Part shown: positions 44,201 to 56,480 of the stretch, piece by piece | Layout: every line of letters begins with the position of its first letter | How positions within the stretch are numbered: the first letter of the stretch is position 1 | Assembly (NCBI RefSeq): GCF_041260155.1 | Contig: NC_091933.1 | Span: forward strand, 37,232,793 to 37,296,792 | Direction: 5' to 3' | From: Ptychodera flava | Lineage: Eukaryota; Hemichordata; Enteropneusta; Ptychoderidae | DNA length: 64,000 nucleotides | Notes under the pieces: model-generated | Seen by the model: only the letters and a program-made list of their open reading frames with translations | Database searches by the model: none | What the model was told of the DNA's origin: nothing | Translations under genes and position numbers: made by a program

Positions 44201-47177
44201 ATGAACTTTGATCGATATGCAGCGGAACTGCATGGCGTCGGTTATCGATAAGATGGCACTTGCTCACGAGGCTACGTACACTCGAAGTGACGGCGGAACG
44301 AAACAGAGGAAGTCAAATCATGCTATTTTAGCTCCATGGTCAAATAAACATTTCGTTCATTAGTAGACTCACAGAGGTACAAACGACACTCCATGGGAAA
44401 CTATCGGGGAAACTATACACGGATACCGTATCGCTTCAAACCTCTGTGCCGGGGTATTGAACATTTCTTGATTTGTCATTCTGAGTTTAGCATCATTTGT
44501 TTGGCAATGACAACGCGTCTATCTGACTCCGACTCTCTCGGAAGTATTGGGATATCCTTGACCGGACACACGCTTGGCGTGATGAGCGACTTTTGGCCCG
44601 AAAACAGCATCTGATGCAGGCCGATGACGTTCTCGTCAAAAGAAGAAAACTGATATGCCATTTTGCGTGACTTTTGTTGTCCGATCGTTATATCCAAATT
44701 TGCCCGGCGTACCATACACATTTGCCATTGTTGGGTGTACGGTAGAAGCCACAAAACCAAACCAAACGGCCCTTTTCAGGGCCATCAAACTTTCCAGTAA
44801 GAGAGAACCCGATAATACATTTTCTTCTTCACGGCACGGTTTGTGGAGGGACCGTGTCCACGGTTACTAAGATGTAATCGACTTGAATGTCGTCTGATCA
44901 GATCACGTTTTTTATCGCCAGAAATGCGGCGGGTAGGTGCAAAAGTTGGAGAACTGTGAAGAAACTATTGCGCACGTCTTTCGCCACTGGAAATCTTGAC
45001 ACATATTTTATTTATTTCAGTCACCATTAGCAGATAAGACGAATGCTAATCGACATTAGGTACACATCCAGCTGACTCGTGTCTGACGTTGCACAAGGTT
45101 TGATTGACAGTGATATTCAAATCCCAATCGGCGTCGCCTGGGTCGACGCTCTCACTGGCCACGCACAATTACTCACTAATATTGTCCCGAAAACTTATCG
45201 TTTTAGAAAATATGGAGTCGTTATGTATTGATCAGGTATTTACCCTGCTGTAGAGCATTCCCATTTCATAAATTTTCATAAAAAACACGCAAAAACCGCA
45301 ATCTGTGGAGCTCTAAGTTCAAGTTACTCGCACGGCGTCTCTTTGCATAATGAGCGTCGTCTCATGTAATCCGGTATTTATAACCAATGGGCGTCCTAGC
45401 TTTAAGCTTCCCTACGTATCTACCCATCAGTAACACAGATATATCGCCAATGAAAACTTTACTTTCATCTACTGATTGTCTGCTCATAGAACCCATCCAC
45501 AGTTCACTTTTCTCTATCTATCATAAAAACTGGCAAAACAAACACTCACCTCTTTTAATTGCTCCACCTCTCCTGCCATTTTCTCCTGTTGCTGTCTTAT
45601 CCTGTCCTCCAATGTTTGATTTTTCTTTCTCAATGCTAAAATTTCTGTTCTGGCTTGGTCATGTTTCTCCATATATTGCTCTATGGTTTTCTTTTGTGTT
45701 TCTCGTATCTTCACTAGCTCGTCACTTTGCTCTTTCATCAAAGAATTGGTGTCGTTTAGTTTGGCTGAAGAAGAGAAAGAATGTATTTTCAAAAACGATG
45801 GCAAAATCTTCCCTATACAAAATGCTTCAACGTTTATGACCAATATATTTTTTGGGAAGGAGAGACATCTGTATATTACATAATGGACAATCATATTTGT
45901 CCTCATTTTTTTACATATATGCCGTCATGAAAGTTATTTTCTCAGGTGCATTCGCATTTAGGGATAACAGAAATTCTGATGGGACAATGACCAGCAACAT
46001 CGGTGAATAGTCAGTCAGTTTATCCAGTATCAGGCTAAAAATAAATATACTGGATAATGCAGACTCATTTCATCTGAATTCAAGGAAATCATGTTCACTT
46101 TCACTTTCTCTTACCCATGTATGCACATTGCACCAAATCTTACTGTGCTGGGCAGTGAATCATGTGACACGATGTAAATGAACTGTCATCAAAAGAACTG
46201 TCGACAAAACAGCTATAACACTCCCCCCCCCCCAACTAAACAATGCTTTCAACTATGGTGAAATAATTTCAACTGTCTCAGTCAATCGCAAACAATAAAT
46301 GGAACAGCTTGTTGTAAATATCAAATTCAAAGACAGTAATACCAAATCTTGTTTGAATTTGTATTTAGTGATATAGCTTTACAAAACATTAGCAGAAAGA
46401 ATGTACATGTAGAGGTAACACACAGAAGTACCATCGCTGACAACCTTCAAGACTTTTGACTGGTCCAATCAAAAACAAACAAAACGGTGACACGGAAGTT
46501 GGAAATGATAAACAATACACCCACAAATAAACAACCCAATAAGGCACAGAAAACACTTACATTCTCAGTCACATTTCATCACAAACAATAAAAATATGAG
46601 CCTTGACTTCTTCAAAGTGAGATAAAACGCTGGTGTTGACCAACTACAGCTAGTAAAGTAAGTTTTCCCCCCGAGTCCTCCTGGTTATATATAATACCTT
46701 GTGATGTTGTGCAGGGGAATTCCCTGCAGCAAACCAGAACAGTGGGTAGCCAGCCAATCAGAGACAATGGAACATGCTGTAGCCCATATCGAGAGCACAA
46801 ATAATTTCCATAAACTAACAACCACATTAGCTACTCATAAAAGATATGTGTACATAATCCAAGACCCGGGGAAATCCTAACACCATCATTTTATTTCGGA
46901 AAAAAAAATGAGAAAAAACGTCCTTACCTGTTAAGCTCACATTTTCTTGTTTTAATGCACGAAAATAGCTGACAAGTTCGTCATTTTCTACGAGAGACAA
47001 GTCGTCTTGATTTTGCGATTGTTGAGGTGAATTCAGGTTTGACATGTTGGTCGAAAAACTGTAGTTTGAAGGTGGCCGGGATAAAACAATGAATTCAGAC
47101 CCAGTTGATGATCCAGACATTTGTGGGCTAGTTGCAGTGGGCGACGTGCGGGAACTTCTTCTTTGGGACTGGGACAT
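38298..47177 (-). CDS. OPTN: Optineurin/NEMO-family ubiquitin-binding scaffold
   Basis: Coding exons on the minus strand, 5' to 3': 46928-47177, 45550-45764, 43011-43178, 41777-42538, 40881-41017, 40323-40475, 39978-40077, 39594-39770, 38937-39326 and 38298-38414. All phases agree; total 2469 bases, 822 aa (vertebrate optineurin about 577, NEMO about 419). An LIR-like SEFIVL lies at residues 27-32 after a Ser/Thr-rich stretch. A NEMO-type N-terminal coiled coil runs about 65-130, then long coiled coils. The ubiquitin-binding UBAN block is about 600-675, with [13 protein letters not shown] intact, followed by EMQRRHGG, a Gly/Pro-rich linker, and a C-terminal CCHC zinc finger (CPKC...[19 protein letters not shown]). 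Optineurin proteins are autophagy receptors; NEMO is the IKK regulatory subunit. UBAN and zinc-finger residues look NEMO-like, while the post-UBAN motif, DCII end and TVRDLLVQL zipper look optineurin-like. It may be an optineurin orthologue or a product of the ancestral single gene. Confidence 0.92.
43550..45400. other. CG-richer island inside optineurin-like intron 2
   Basis: Between exons 45550-45764 and 43011-43178 the sequence becomes richer in CG dinucleotides and contains CCAAGATGGCGG (about 44037), an initiator/YY1-like motif often found at start sites. A minus-strand frame at 44661-44476 (start [12 protein letters not shown]) is clean for about 61 codons but has no recognisable relative and no obvious donor. 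An internal promoter or an unrecognised small gene is possible. Confidence 0.35.
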
Positions 47178-48181
47178 CTTGGCTTAGTAGAGCAAGGGTA
47201 GACTTATCAGCTCGAAAATATTAACTGAAAAAATGAAAATAAAAATAAGCCGTTACCAACAAATACAGTGAGTTTCATTTGTATCACCAATGTGAAGTTT
47301 CTTAACGATAAATTTTAGCGCACACATTGTACATAATAGTTTGATAAATCTCAATAATTTTGAATATTTAATTTGTCAATAACGTGTCTGCACTTCAGTG
47401 TTGCGACAATTTAGAGTTTTACTTGAAGATGCGTCGACATATGGGAAAGAATTAGTTTTGAATAGTTCAGTTGTTACCTACATCAGCAGTACACAGAATC
47501 AAGTGATTCTTTTAGACGACGGCATTCGTTATTATAGAAGGCCGGAGCCCTGACGTGCTTCCCCCTTTTACATTTAGGTATGACTCGGAGGAAGGCATGG
47601 AAATCGTCCAGATTGAGGGGTAATAGTAATGGGTTGACGATATGACGTCGTCAAGCTTCGCCACTTCAACGAACTTCCAACAAGATTTCGACTTCGGTAA
47701 ATTCCGATGTCATGACTTTGACGGACTTTGTGACGCTCTCGGGGTTATTTCGTCATACATTTGAAATTACGGTGGCTTGGGTCACGCTATGGACACAAAG
47801 CTTTAGATAGATGAGAGTTCGTATGATGTGACTGTAAGTACCATGTGTTTATACTTTATCACGAGGCCAACAATAAGCTTAGATTCCGTAAAAGTTGAAG
47901 CAAATGTTGTACAGGCTGAAATTACGATTTCGATAAACCGACATAGCTGATTGCATGCTGTTGATGAAAACGAACCTCGATTAAGCTGTGTACTGTCAGC
48001 TGAATCGAAAATTTCACAAAGATTATCAATACCAGTGAAAAATATGTTCAACTAACATTCGCAATACAATAGAGCAGTGCCATTATTTGTCACGTGACAA
48101 CACCCGCCCGAACACAGTGAAAACGTACTTGACGACGTTTGATCCGAGCAGCAGCGCGATTCTCCTGAAGCCAGACTTACC
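47178..48181 (-). promoter_or_regulatory. 5' UTR and promoter region of the optineurin-like gene
   Basis: On the minus strand a splice acceptor (TTTTTTCAG) precedes 47224, so the first coding exon probably runs 46928-47224 with 47 untranslated bases. A strong donor, AACAG|GTAAGT, ends a possible untranslated exon at 48181, though it could equally be the end of another upstream exon. A second weaker donor lies near 47478. Which exon is used cannot be decided from sequence alone. Confidence 0.5.
48089..48098. promoter_or_regulatory. CLEAR-type palindrome GTCACGTGAC
   Basis: An exact GTCACGTGAC, the consensus for TFEB/TFE3/MITF sites in lysosome and autophagy promoters, lies within 90 bases downstream (in gene orientation) of the putative untranslated exon's donor and about 0.9 kb upstream of the start codon. 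A USF E-box is the alternative reading. Confidence 0.5.
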
Positions 48182-51100
48182 TGTTATTTTGATTTTTTAC
48201 GTCTAAAAACATGTTCCTCGAGTCGTAGATGCTATACCTCCATGACATGGGGAGTTGACACACCAATCGCTCAAGTTGAGCGTCGAAATTTCCTATGTCC
48301 AAAAATAGTTATGTGGAAAATACAGAAAATGTTTGTATCCGCTCAAGCCCAGTCACTGCCACCCTGGGTTTTCCAAGGGAAATTCCCATATGCAAATATT
48401 ACCCTTTGACCCGCAATTCACGAACCTCTGTGTCGCTGAGGGCGTTCGCTAGTGAGGCCGATGCATCGTATATGCTGAATATTATGAGCTGCCTTTCCCA
48501 GGCCAGGCCCGTTGGCTATTCAGCCACCAAGGTGTAGGAACAAATGTTTCTCCTATAAACTGTATCCGTAATAACATATCAACCTTTTCACTTTAGCTAG
48601 GAGTGGTTCAAGTACCTATACTGCTCCCTTCATTCACTGTCCCTATCATACTCATTAGGCCTATTTGCAATTTTTATACGCCGCTCAATTTCACACCATG
48701 TGGTACTAGTATAATTATAATGGAATACCTACTGCAAAAATCATTCTCTAAATTTTCGCTTTGTTCACAATTTATTAACATAGTGTAGTGATATTTGCTA
48801 TTGTCCTATTTATTTCTTGTGGCGACATGAATCACTGTAATTTTCTCCCCTTTACAATACATCATGATAACTTGAAAAGGTCACCTTTTAATCTCATCCC
48901 TTAATGCTGACTGGCTGATCTAAAACGCAAGTTATCAACTTGGGATTCAATACTTCAACGAGACTTGTATTTTTATATTTTCTTACGTTCCACATTTCAA
49001 ATCCATAAAATAATATAGCTGTCTCATTAAACGATCAAAGTATTGAAATGTCTGCACACTGACGTGAAATTTGAAAACGATGGTTATCGTCTCCACTCTA
49101 TAAGTTTCCATATTCATAATTTTGCAATGGGAAAGGTTATTATGGATTTAGTATGAACGCCCTTTTTACGGTTTGAGGGGCAGCGAAGGCACTGCAATGT
49201 ATGTATGAGTGTACGTATGTATATATGATTCGATATAAAATATTATTCTTCTTTCGAAAATACTCACTTGAGCGAGACAATTGTTCGAAGGCGAGATATG
49301 CCCAATGACCCTTTGCCATCATGCTTCGTACCTCTCAGGGGGGGGGGGGGGGCGGATTTATACATTTGCTGATGGCCGTTTCCATAGGCCAGACCGTTCG
49401 ATGGATGACGCCAATTATAACTATCAGCCTGTTAGCATCTGCTGCTGCTAATATTTTGTTTTTGCTTTGTAATGTCTATGTTTCAACCTTCTTCAAATAC
49501 TTACAGTATATATACTTTGGCAATAGTTGAGTAATTTGTGATTTGGGAAGATATCGTTCAACTCAGACAAAGGATTTGCTGACTTTTTCCAAGCTTGTCG
49601 AAAAAAATAATAAATTCTGGCGGACGTTTCCTTCGTCATGGGGAATATTTTTGCTCTACGCTAGGATGCATCTCAATTATACTCCATGTTCTTCTCATTT
49701 AATCCATAGGTGCATTTTCGTTAAATCGTTAAATGAGTACATTTTTTGTTAAGTGAAATTTCTTCAAATACGTGTGGAATGTATCCCTTCGTCTAAGTCC
49801 GACCCAACTACAAGAACGAATATAACGATTACCGTAAGATTCCTTAAAAATAGAAATAATAGAAATCTAATAAATTCAAAATGCAAACATCAAGACAGTG
49901 TTGAATCTAAAGCGAAAGTGAATATATATGCTTATGATAATACTCGTTGCTATCACCACACGGCTGTCTGAGATGATGTAGAAAGAGAAAACAGACAGGT
50001 ATACCACAAGAGGGCGCTAAATTAACACGAGTGCACCGTTGCTGGCTCATTGAGCTGTGCGCTGCGCTGCAGCCGCAGCCTCAATAAAATATGACAGGTG
50101 AGGTGGGTTGAGCAAGGGATGAAAGATTGTGTCTGTCTTGTAAATGTTATCCTCAGAACTATACACATCAAATGCATCACTGAAGTGAGAATCCGAGGAA
50201 CACTTTCGATTCACCATACTTCAGGTGTCACTTTCAAGTCATATATGTTGCCCGCAGGAAACTCTACTGAAAACCCTTAAAAAACCTATACCAAAGTGTG
50301 CCACAAAAAGTTAAAAAAATGAAAAGGTTCAAACAGACCAAGTCCCTATTTCCTAAAGGAATGTCGACGGAAACGCATTTTTTTAGTCACTAAACCAAAA
50401 TAAATCACAGGCACGGTAAACACTGACACTCGGTAAGAACAGTTCCCATCGGGATATTTATATCGTGTGATAATGATAATGTTAAGACTTCCTCAAAATG
50501 GTAACAGACAAATTAAAAATCATATGATCAACAGGAGTAAAGTAGAAATAGTCAATATAAACTAGGACAAGTTTGCCGACAACATATAGCCTTCTTTTCC
50601 CTTCCTCATAGTTCAACACTTCCCCCTTGAAAACGTGGTCTTGCAGTCATTTGTAATACTAGTTGTGTCGTGACTCTAGAGGGCTCCTGTAAGTAAAATG
50701 TATGCTATCATGGTCAGGCTGGCGTGCTGGAGTTAAAGAATTGTACACTTCAGTGCAGTGAGTGTTCTTTGTCGTATGAATGTCGCTAATATTTTTACAT
50801 AATTTATATCAATTTTTTAGGATCTGAAAAGTGAATTATATGGTTCCACAAATAGATTCCTTAGACTAGTTACTGCTATATAATGAAAAGTTTGCGATAT
50901 TATCGTAGCACCTCGACTCTGTCGCCAAAGATATTTCGGACCACCATTCTCGAATACCAGATCGAAGAAGGATGCGGTTTTTGGCCCCTGCATTTTCTGT
51001 ACGATCAAGAATACGATGGTGTATAAATGAGTCGCTAAAAATTCATATTTTTCACAAAAGTACGATTTTTCCTGTAGTCTCGCTAAATCTCGCAATTTCA

Positions 51101-53195
51101 CGCAGTGCTTTTAATCGTCTGTGCCCCAGCCAAATTCTATTGCGCCGGGACAAATTATCCAGTAAAATGGTATTTTCTGGGACAGAACTTTACATACTTT
51201 CTTTTGAAAGTCGTAGAAGTGACATCGCTCTTTTTAATAGGCTTATAACATTTTCTATCAGGTCACATCAATACCGATTCCTCCGTGCCCATGGCAGGAT
51301 CGCGTCCTTACCTATAGGTTGATGGAATAGCGGATGTAGGTGTCCCCCGACACTCAACCCTATTTGGCACACGAGGGAAATTCGGCGAAATGAAAATTAC
51401 AAATGGTCCTCAGTTTCGCGTGTCAAGTGAACCTAGCCATTTTCATTTACATCAACATACTAAATAGTATTCCAACTGAGGTGAAAAATCCGAAAATACC
51501 CGTGAATCAGTGTAAATACGGTCAACAGTGACCACGCTATGTCAGTGGGGTGAGTCACCCCGTGATGACCTTCAATCCTTTCCAAAATTTTGGGTTCGCT
51601 TGATAAAAGACGACCTTCCGGTGAAATTCGGGCGAAAATGACTAAATCCATGACCCTTCCGGGTTTAGATACTTAATAGGTCACTTATACTGGTCCAAAA
51701 TTACTATACTCCCGTGAAGCGAACAGCAGGAAGAGAAGAAATATCCTCTCTGCGACTCCGAGTCGTGCGGGTAGTTTTCCCTCCAGTTTTAAGGATCAAA
51801 TAGCAAGATTCGTCAACTTTGGGCAGGTCAATTAAGATATATATCCCTGATTAGGAAAGTTCATTAAATATGCAAATAAGGGATTGGCTGAAGTTAAAAT
51901 GTTTGATTAGTTTCAAGAATGTTGTACCATAGTATCTTCAATGCACATAATAAGTTTTATCAATTTTGGTCTGGTCAATTCAAATATATATATATCCCCT
52001 TTTTCAATCAAAGTTTATCCTATATATCCCTTTTTCAATCAAAGTTTAACGTTTTAAGCCCACTGAGCGGGGGAAAAAATATCTGAATTATATTTGCATT
52101 TGACCAGAGGATCGGACCAGTTTATTTCCTTAAGGGCCAATGATTTTTGGCCAGTAGAGATTTTCCATGAGTTACGCACACTGATCAGGATAAATATGAT
52201 GTGAGTAATTTAATATGCCTGGATATGAACGGATACGTCATCACTTTCTTCGCGCTCTTATCAATGTTCTGATGACTAATGAACATTAACAACAATACAA
52301 ACAACAACAACGTTGGTAAAGAGTTGCATCGGTTCAAATAATGATAGTGTCCTTGTAGCGTTCCTTATGACATCCACGTTACGTTTGAACCAACAACAAC
52401 ACAACAGTTATGCATGTTCGTTGAAATTTTTGGTCAACAAAAACATTGCTAAAAAGCATAAACAACAATACAAACAACAACAACCAGATGTCTGGGTACC
52501 CTGTGGATTTTCATGAAAAACTGTGACTTTTCATCGTACATGTTAAAAGTTCAGCAAAGTGATCCATCTTTTTTGTTTAGTATTTGATTATTCTAGTATC
52601 GCAGAATTCAAAAATCCGTGATAACTTTGAAGTCTCCTGGTCTTCCATGTGTTGTTCTCTGGCCTGATCTTGTGCACAGCTAATATGTTTAGGTGATATG
52701 CTGGCGCGTAGATCGTGTGGCGAAGGGAGTGACCCTACTTATCACTCTCCAAACCAAAGTTCCTAGATCACGTGACCTGACCAAACCATATCCGCAAGAC
52801 AGATAAAAACAGTTAATGCGAATAGGAGACAAATAATGACTCAATAAGTTGAAAATCTTTACTTAAAAGTCAAAGACACAAAAAGTCTGAGCGACTGGTT
52901 TACTATTCTACTCGTGGCGTCTGCAAATAACCTTGACCAGAGCGCTTTTAACCAGAGCACCATTATTTTTAGTTCGAAGGTTATGTGAACATTACGAATG
53001 GCCGTTTTGGAATACAAGCATAGTTTTTATCAATTAACAGGGTTGAAATTTTACAAACAAACTTGTTTATCCTATTTTTATAAATATAAAAGAAGATATT
53101 TCGAATAAAAATTACACATTATCAAAGAGAAACGTGAGTTGGACAAGCGCAAACAGGAATAGATTTTTTAACAAGAATGTTTTTTTGTACTAGGC
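48182..53195. other. No gene seen; simple repeats
   Basis: Only short frames without recognisable motifs. It contains a poly-G run near 49338-49352, a short direct duplication of a CCCTTTTTCAATCAAAGTTTA block at about 51998-52050, and CAA-rich stretches near 52290-52485. Confidence 0.5.
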
Positions 53196-53425
53196 CCCTA
53201 AAAGAAAATTGTTATTACACAAAGGAAATTTTTTTACAAAAAAATAGGTTTTTTACGAAAAGAACTTTTTAAGACAAAGAATCTGTATTTTACACAAAGA
53301 AAAATAGGTTTTTACACAAAAAATGGGTTTTTACACAGAGAAAAATCGATTTTTACAAATCGAAAATAGGTTTTATACAAAAAGAAAATGTTTTTACAAA
53401 AGGAAAATTTTTGGTTTTTTTTGTT
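53196..53425. repeat. Diverged ~20-bp tandem array
   Basis: Units of the form TTTTTACACAAAGAAAAATAGG repeat about ten times with length and base differences. Confidence 0.75.
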
Positions 53426-54795
53426 TTGTTTGTTTTTTTTTTCCATAGAATATTGCAACGTTAAGTTTGGCTTGCCATATGCTGCACGATCTCATGGCGT
53501 CCACAATAGATATATTTGGCTGTAGTTAGATTCTTGAGGTATCCATACAATTGGTTGAATCAATGTAAGTACAAAACTACTTTGATTGCGTTGCATTCAG
53601 TGGCCACATTATTCTTCTTTGCATGAAGGAGGTGATCAAGTTGAGTTGTATGTTGTGACTATAAAAATTTCCAATCGAATGAGAAACTTGGTATATTTCA
53701 TTTATTTATTATTTACATTTATGGGCGGCCAAGCAAAGCAGAAGAGTATCGGCCCTGGCTCAAATGCACAGAATGAAGTACCGAGGTAGTCACTATATAT
53801 ATTGAGGAAAAACTTAGGAATCAGCAGGAAAAGGATTCCAAATCTATCCAGAACGATACTCATAGCTGTCTGCATGATGGCCTGTACGGTGACATTCGGA
53901 ATATTACAATCCATATCATCTGCGTACATTAACGGGTTTTGTATTGATATGAACCGAGCGAAGAAAAGACAAATTCGCTTTGGTTTACTCTGTATTTGTC
54001 TAGCTCATCGTGTTCCTATATTAATACTAATTGACGACGAAAAACAAAGTCAAAAATACATTCCTCTGTTTTCAATACCCTTGCATGAGTTGATATTAGC
54101 AGTATATAGAGTTAACTGTGAAAAGTGAACTTCTGCCAGGTCTACGTTTAACATTCACCTTTCTCGTGTGTGGCTTGTCTATACTTGAGCTAAAGCGCGC
54201 CAGGGACCCGCAATTTCAACCCTGTAGTCATATTAATGGCAGGACAAGGCAGGGTGTTTATAGTCAGGTGAATACTTGTATCAAGACTACTATACTATGG
54301 CTTCAGAGAATGGTAATGTACGGAGAATCACCTGTATTTCCCAGAATATTTTTTTACACTGAACAAGGCGTTTTAACAGGGTGGTCATTTTTTGAATTCA
54401 AGTGACCACCCCCTTCGTGTAAAAAAATATGAACCCAACATTTGCAGTTTTCCAATTTCAACTCACCCATGCATCCTAGACTCTGCCGCCCCAACGCTGT
54501 CATAACGACGTCTCTGGCGACAACATAATCTGCTGACCACATTTATCAGCAACTTTCGGCCAACACGTTGGATAACTGCAACGACAGGCGTATACGAACA
54601 CATCAAAGAGCAGTGACGCATCACACGGTTTTTTGTACGAGCTTTATGGTCATGGTCAGTTCAATTGCAAAGACTTAAGGCTCGGGAAAAGAAAATGAAT
54701 ACTTATTTCAAGAAAAAATGCATGGTGATCTTACAACCCTCACTATGCACTTGAAAGCAGTGCAGTATGAACTTGATAGCGAGGCAGGCTGTACC
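53426..54795. other. No secure gene; possible LINE 3' end near 53698
   Basis: TTTATTTATTATTTACATTTAT followed by GGGCGGCCAAGCAAAGC (about 53699-53740) resembles in layout the minus-strand LINE end at 7600-7680 (TTTA repeats then GAGCGGCCGAG). It may be another minus-strand LINE terminus, but no RT motif follows. A 108-codon plus frame from 53802 has hydrophobic stretches but no recognisable family. Confidence 0.35.
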
Positions 54796-55241
54796 TTAAA
54801 GGGACAAAGTCGGCCATTTTTCATGAATTTTGTTTGATGCAAGACACTACTTATATTGTTTGACATATTGAAAGATACTGAACGAATGGTGACCATGCAT
54901 ATATTCGACCCCAGTTTTAGTCACGATCAATGAAACCATCGCGAAAATGAATTAATGGTCATGACCATTAATAGATCATTTTTGCGATGGTTTCGTTTAT
55001 CGTGTCTAAAACCGGGGTCGAATATACGCATGGTCATCAATGAAACCATCGCGAAAATGAATTAATGGTCATGACCATTAATAGATCATTTTTGCGATGG
55101 TTTCGTTTATCGTGTCTAAAACCGGGGTCGAATATATGCATGGTCATCCATTTATTCAGTATCTTTCGACATGTCAAACAGTATAAGTAGTATAATGAAT
55201 CAATCAAAATTCATGAAAAATGTTTGACTTTGTCCCTTTAA
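54796..55241. mobile_element. Foldback MITE at TTAA with a doubled centre
   Basis: Ends are TTAAAGGGACAAAGTC on the left and GACTTTGTCCCTTTAA on the right. The arms pair throughout (TTCATGAATTTTG / CAAAATTCATGAA and others). The central ~110-base palindromic segment (CCATCGCGAAAATGAATTAA, GGTCATGACC, complement, then CTAAAACCGGGGTCGAATATA) is present twice head-to-tail (about 54927-55035 and 55036-55143). TTAA at both outer edges could be a piggyBac-type target duplication. Confidence 0.88.
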
Positions 55242-55942
55242 CCTCGATAGAAACGCCATACATCTCTCTAGATGTCTTCACTCCCCTTGAGGATGACATC
55301 GTCGACCATTCTTCGCATGGGTATGTAACCAGGGGTTACCAAGCCGGATATAGAGATCGCTACCGTTGAGAAAAAACTGAGGCAAAATGACCTACGAAGT
55401 TCCGGGATATGATTCTAATGAGTCTGTTTTAATCATAAGATTAATGTTGGCTAATTTGCAGAGTAGTGAATGGCTCCTGGTATAGCAATATGATTAATGC
55501 CCACAAGAGTTCATCTCGTAAAAATAATTTCAAAAGACGATCTTTACAAATCGCAGTTTGTTGACGTCGAACATAGAGCACTGACATTGAAGTTTTCTGT
55601 GTGTTTTTGAAGACATGACTGGCAGATGGATGTTTCCCCGTCCATTTGAGCCCTGGCTTCAGATGATTTGTCCCATATTGATCCTTAAAGATAGTTCAAC
55701 TCGTCATCACCGTGCCCTACCGATTAGGTTAGGCGTTAGGCGAAGAGCTGTATATTTCACGCATATAGATTATACTTCAAGCATTCACTCAGCATTAAAA
55801 CGGGTTCATGTGGTAGACGCTATAGTGCAAGAATTGATTTCTTTAAACTCCCTGCGACCCCAGTACGGAAGACTTCGTCTCTCACGGATCACGTTCACGT
55901 ATTGCATGCAGACCTTCTTCATCGCGTTACTTCGCGTGTGGT

Positions 55943-55957
55943 GGTTGCCTAGCAACC
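55943..55957. promoter_or_regulatory. RFX X-box palindrome
   Basis: GGTTGCCTAGCAACC is a perfect X-box (GTTGCC, one base, AGCAAC), the RFX site typical of ciliary gene promoters. It lies about 400 bases upstream of the plus-strand exon at 56347 and 21 bases upstream of a minus-strand ATG (55920-55922) that opens only 38 codons (starting MKKVCMQYVNVIRERR). Which, if any, is its target is unknown. Confidence 0.5.
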
Positions 55958-56346
55958 ATTTGAAGCCATTCAGACCGTTCTTCTCCCCAATGAGGACCAA
56001 CCTATTGATCAGTATTCGCCGATATAAGATAGTTTTTATTAGACCGTGTGCAGGCTTGGAACACACTCATTTGATTCCACACTCTGCTGATCTCTCTAGT
56101 AATGCTACGACACAGCGACCGACAACTTCGTGAGCCCGTAAGTTAAGACAATAGGCTATTAACCGTCATCGGTATCATTTAGACGTGCATGTAGATGTAC
56201 ACATTCCTGTATTAACAAAACTACGTCCCGTTACCCCCGGCTTTGATCTTACTTCCGACCCATCGCCTTCTATCAAAGAAGCTTTTCTTTTCGATTCGTG
56301 AACATTTGTCGAGGCTGTCATCTTACTCGTCGTTGCATTGAGCTCG

Positions 56347-56480
56347 ATGTCTGCTTTTGTTATGGAGCCTCATCAGTCGACGTCGCAACCTCAAGCTCGC
56401 AAGTCATTGGTAGCTGGTCACACTAGTGTTCAACAGCGTTCCCACGACTCTTTTGTAGAAGCAGGCTACGACCCGAATAG
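56347..56480 (+). CDS. Candidate upstream first exon of IMPDH (N-terminal extension)
   Basis: ATG at 56347 follows an in-frame stop at 56299-56301 and opens 44 codons (MSAFVMEPHQSTSQPQ... to ...EAGYDPN) before a strong donor, AATAG|GTAAGA, leaving two bases (AG). The next plus-strand acceptor with convincing pyrimidine tract and coding behind it is at 63713, whose exon starts C-ATG-GCT. Joining gives AGC (Ser), then the IMPDH start Met in frame. That would add 45 Ser/Gln-rich residues to IMPDH. Alternatively it is the first exon of an unrelated gene. No domain is recognised in the 44 residues. Vertebrate IMPDH1 is known to have tissue-specific N-terminal variants, which makes the model plausible. 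Confidence 0.5.

Noticed and set aside
53802..54128. 108-codon plus-strand frame with hydrophobic stretches
   Set aside because: No family resemblance, no splice context and it sits next to possible LINE tail sequence.
55615..56133. 172-codon plus-strand frame (MTGRWMFPRPFEP...)
   Set aside because: No recognisable domain, it runs through the X-box palindrome, and composition looks random; more likely upstream regulatory sequence.
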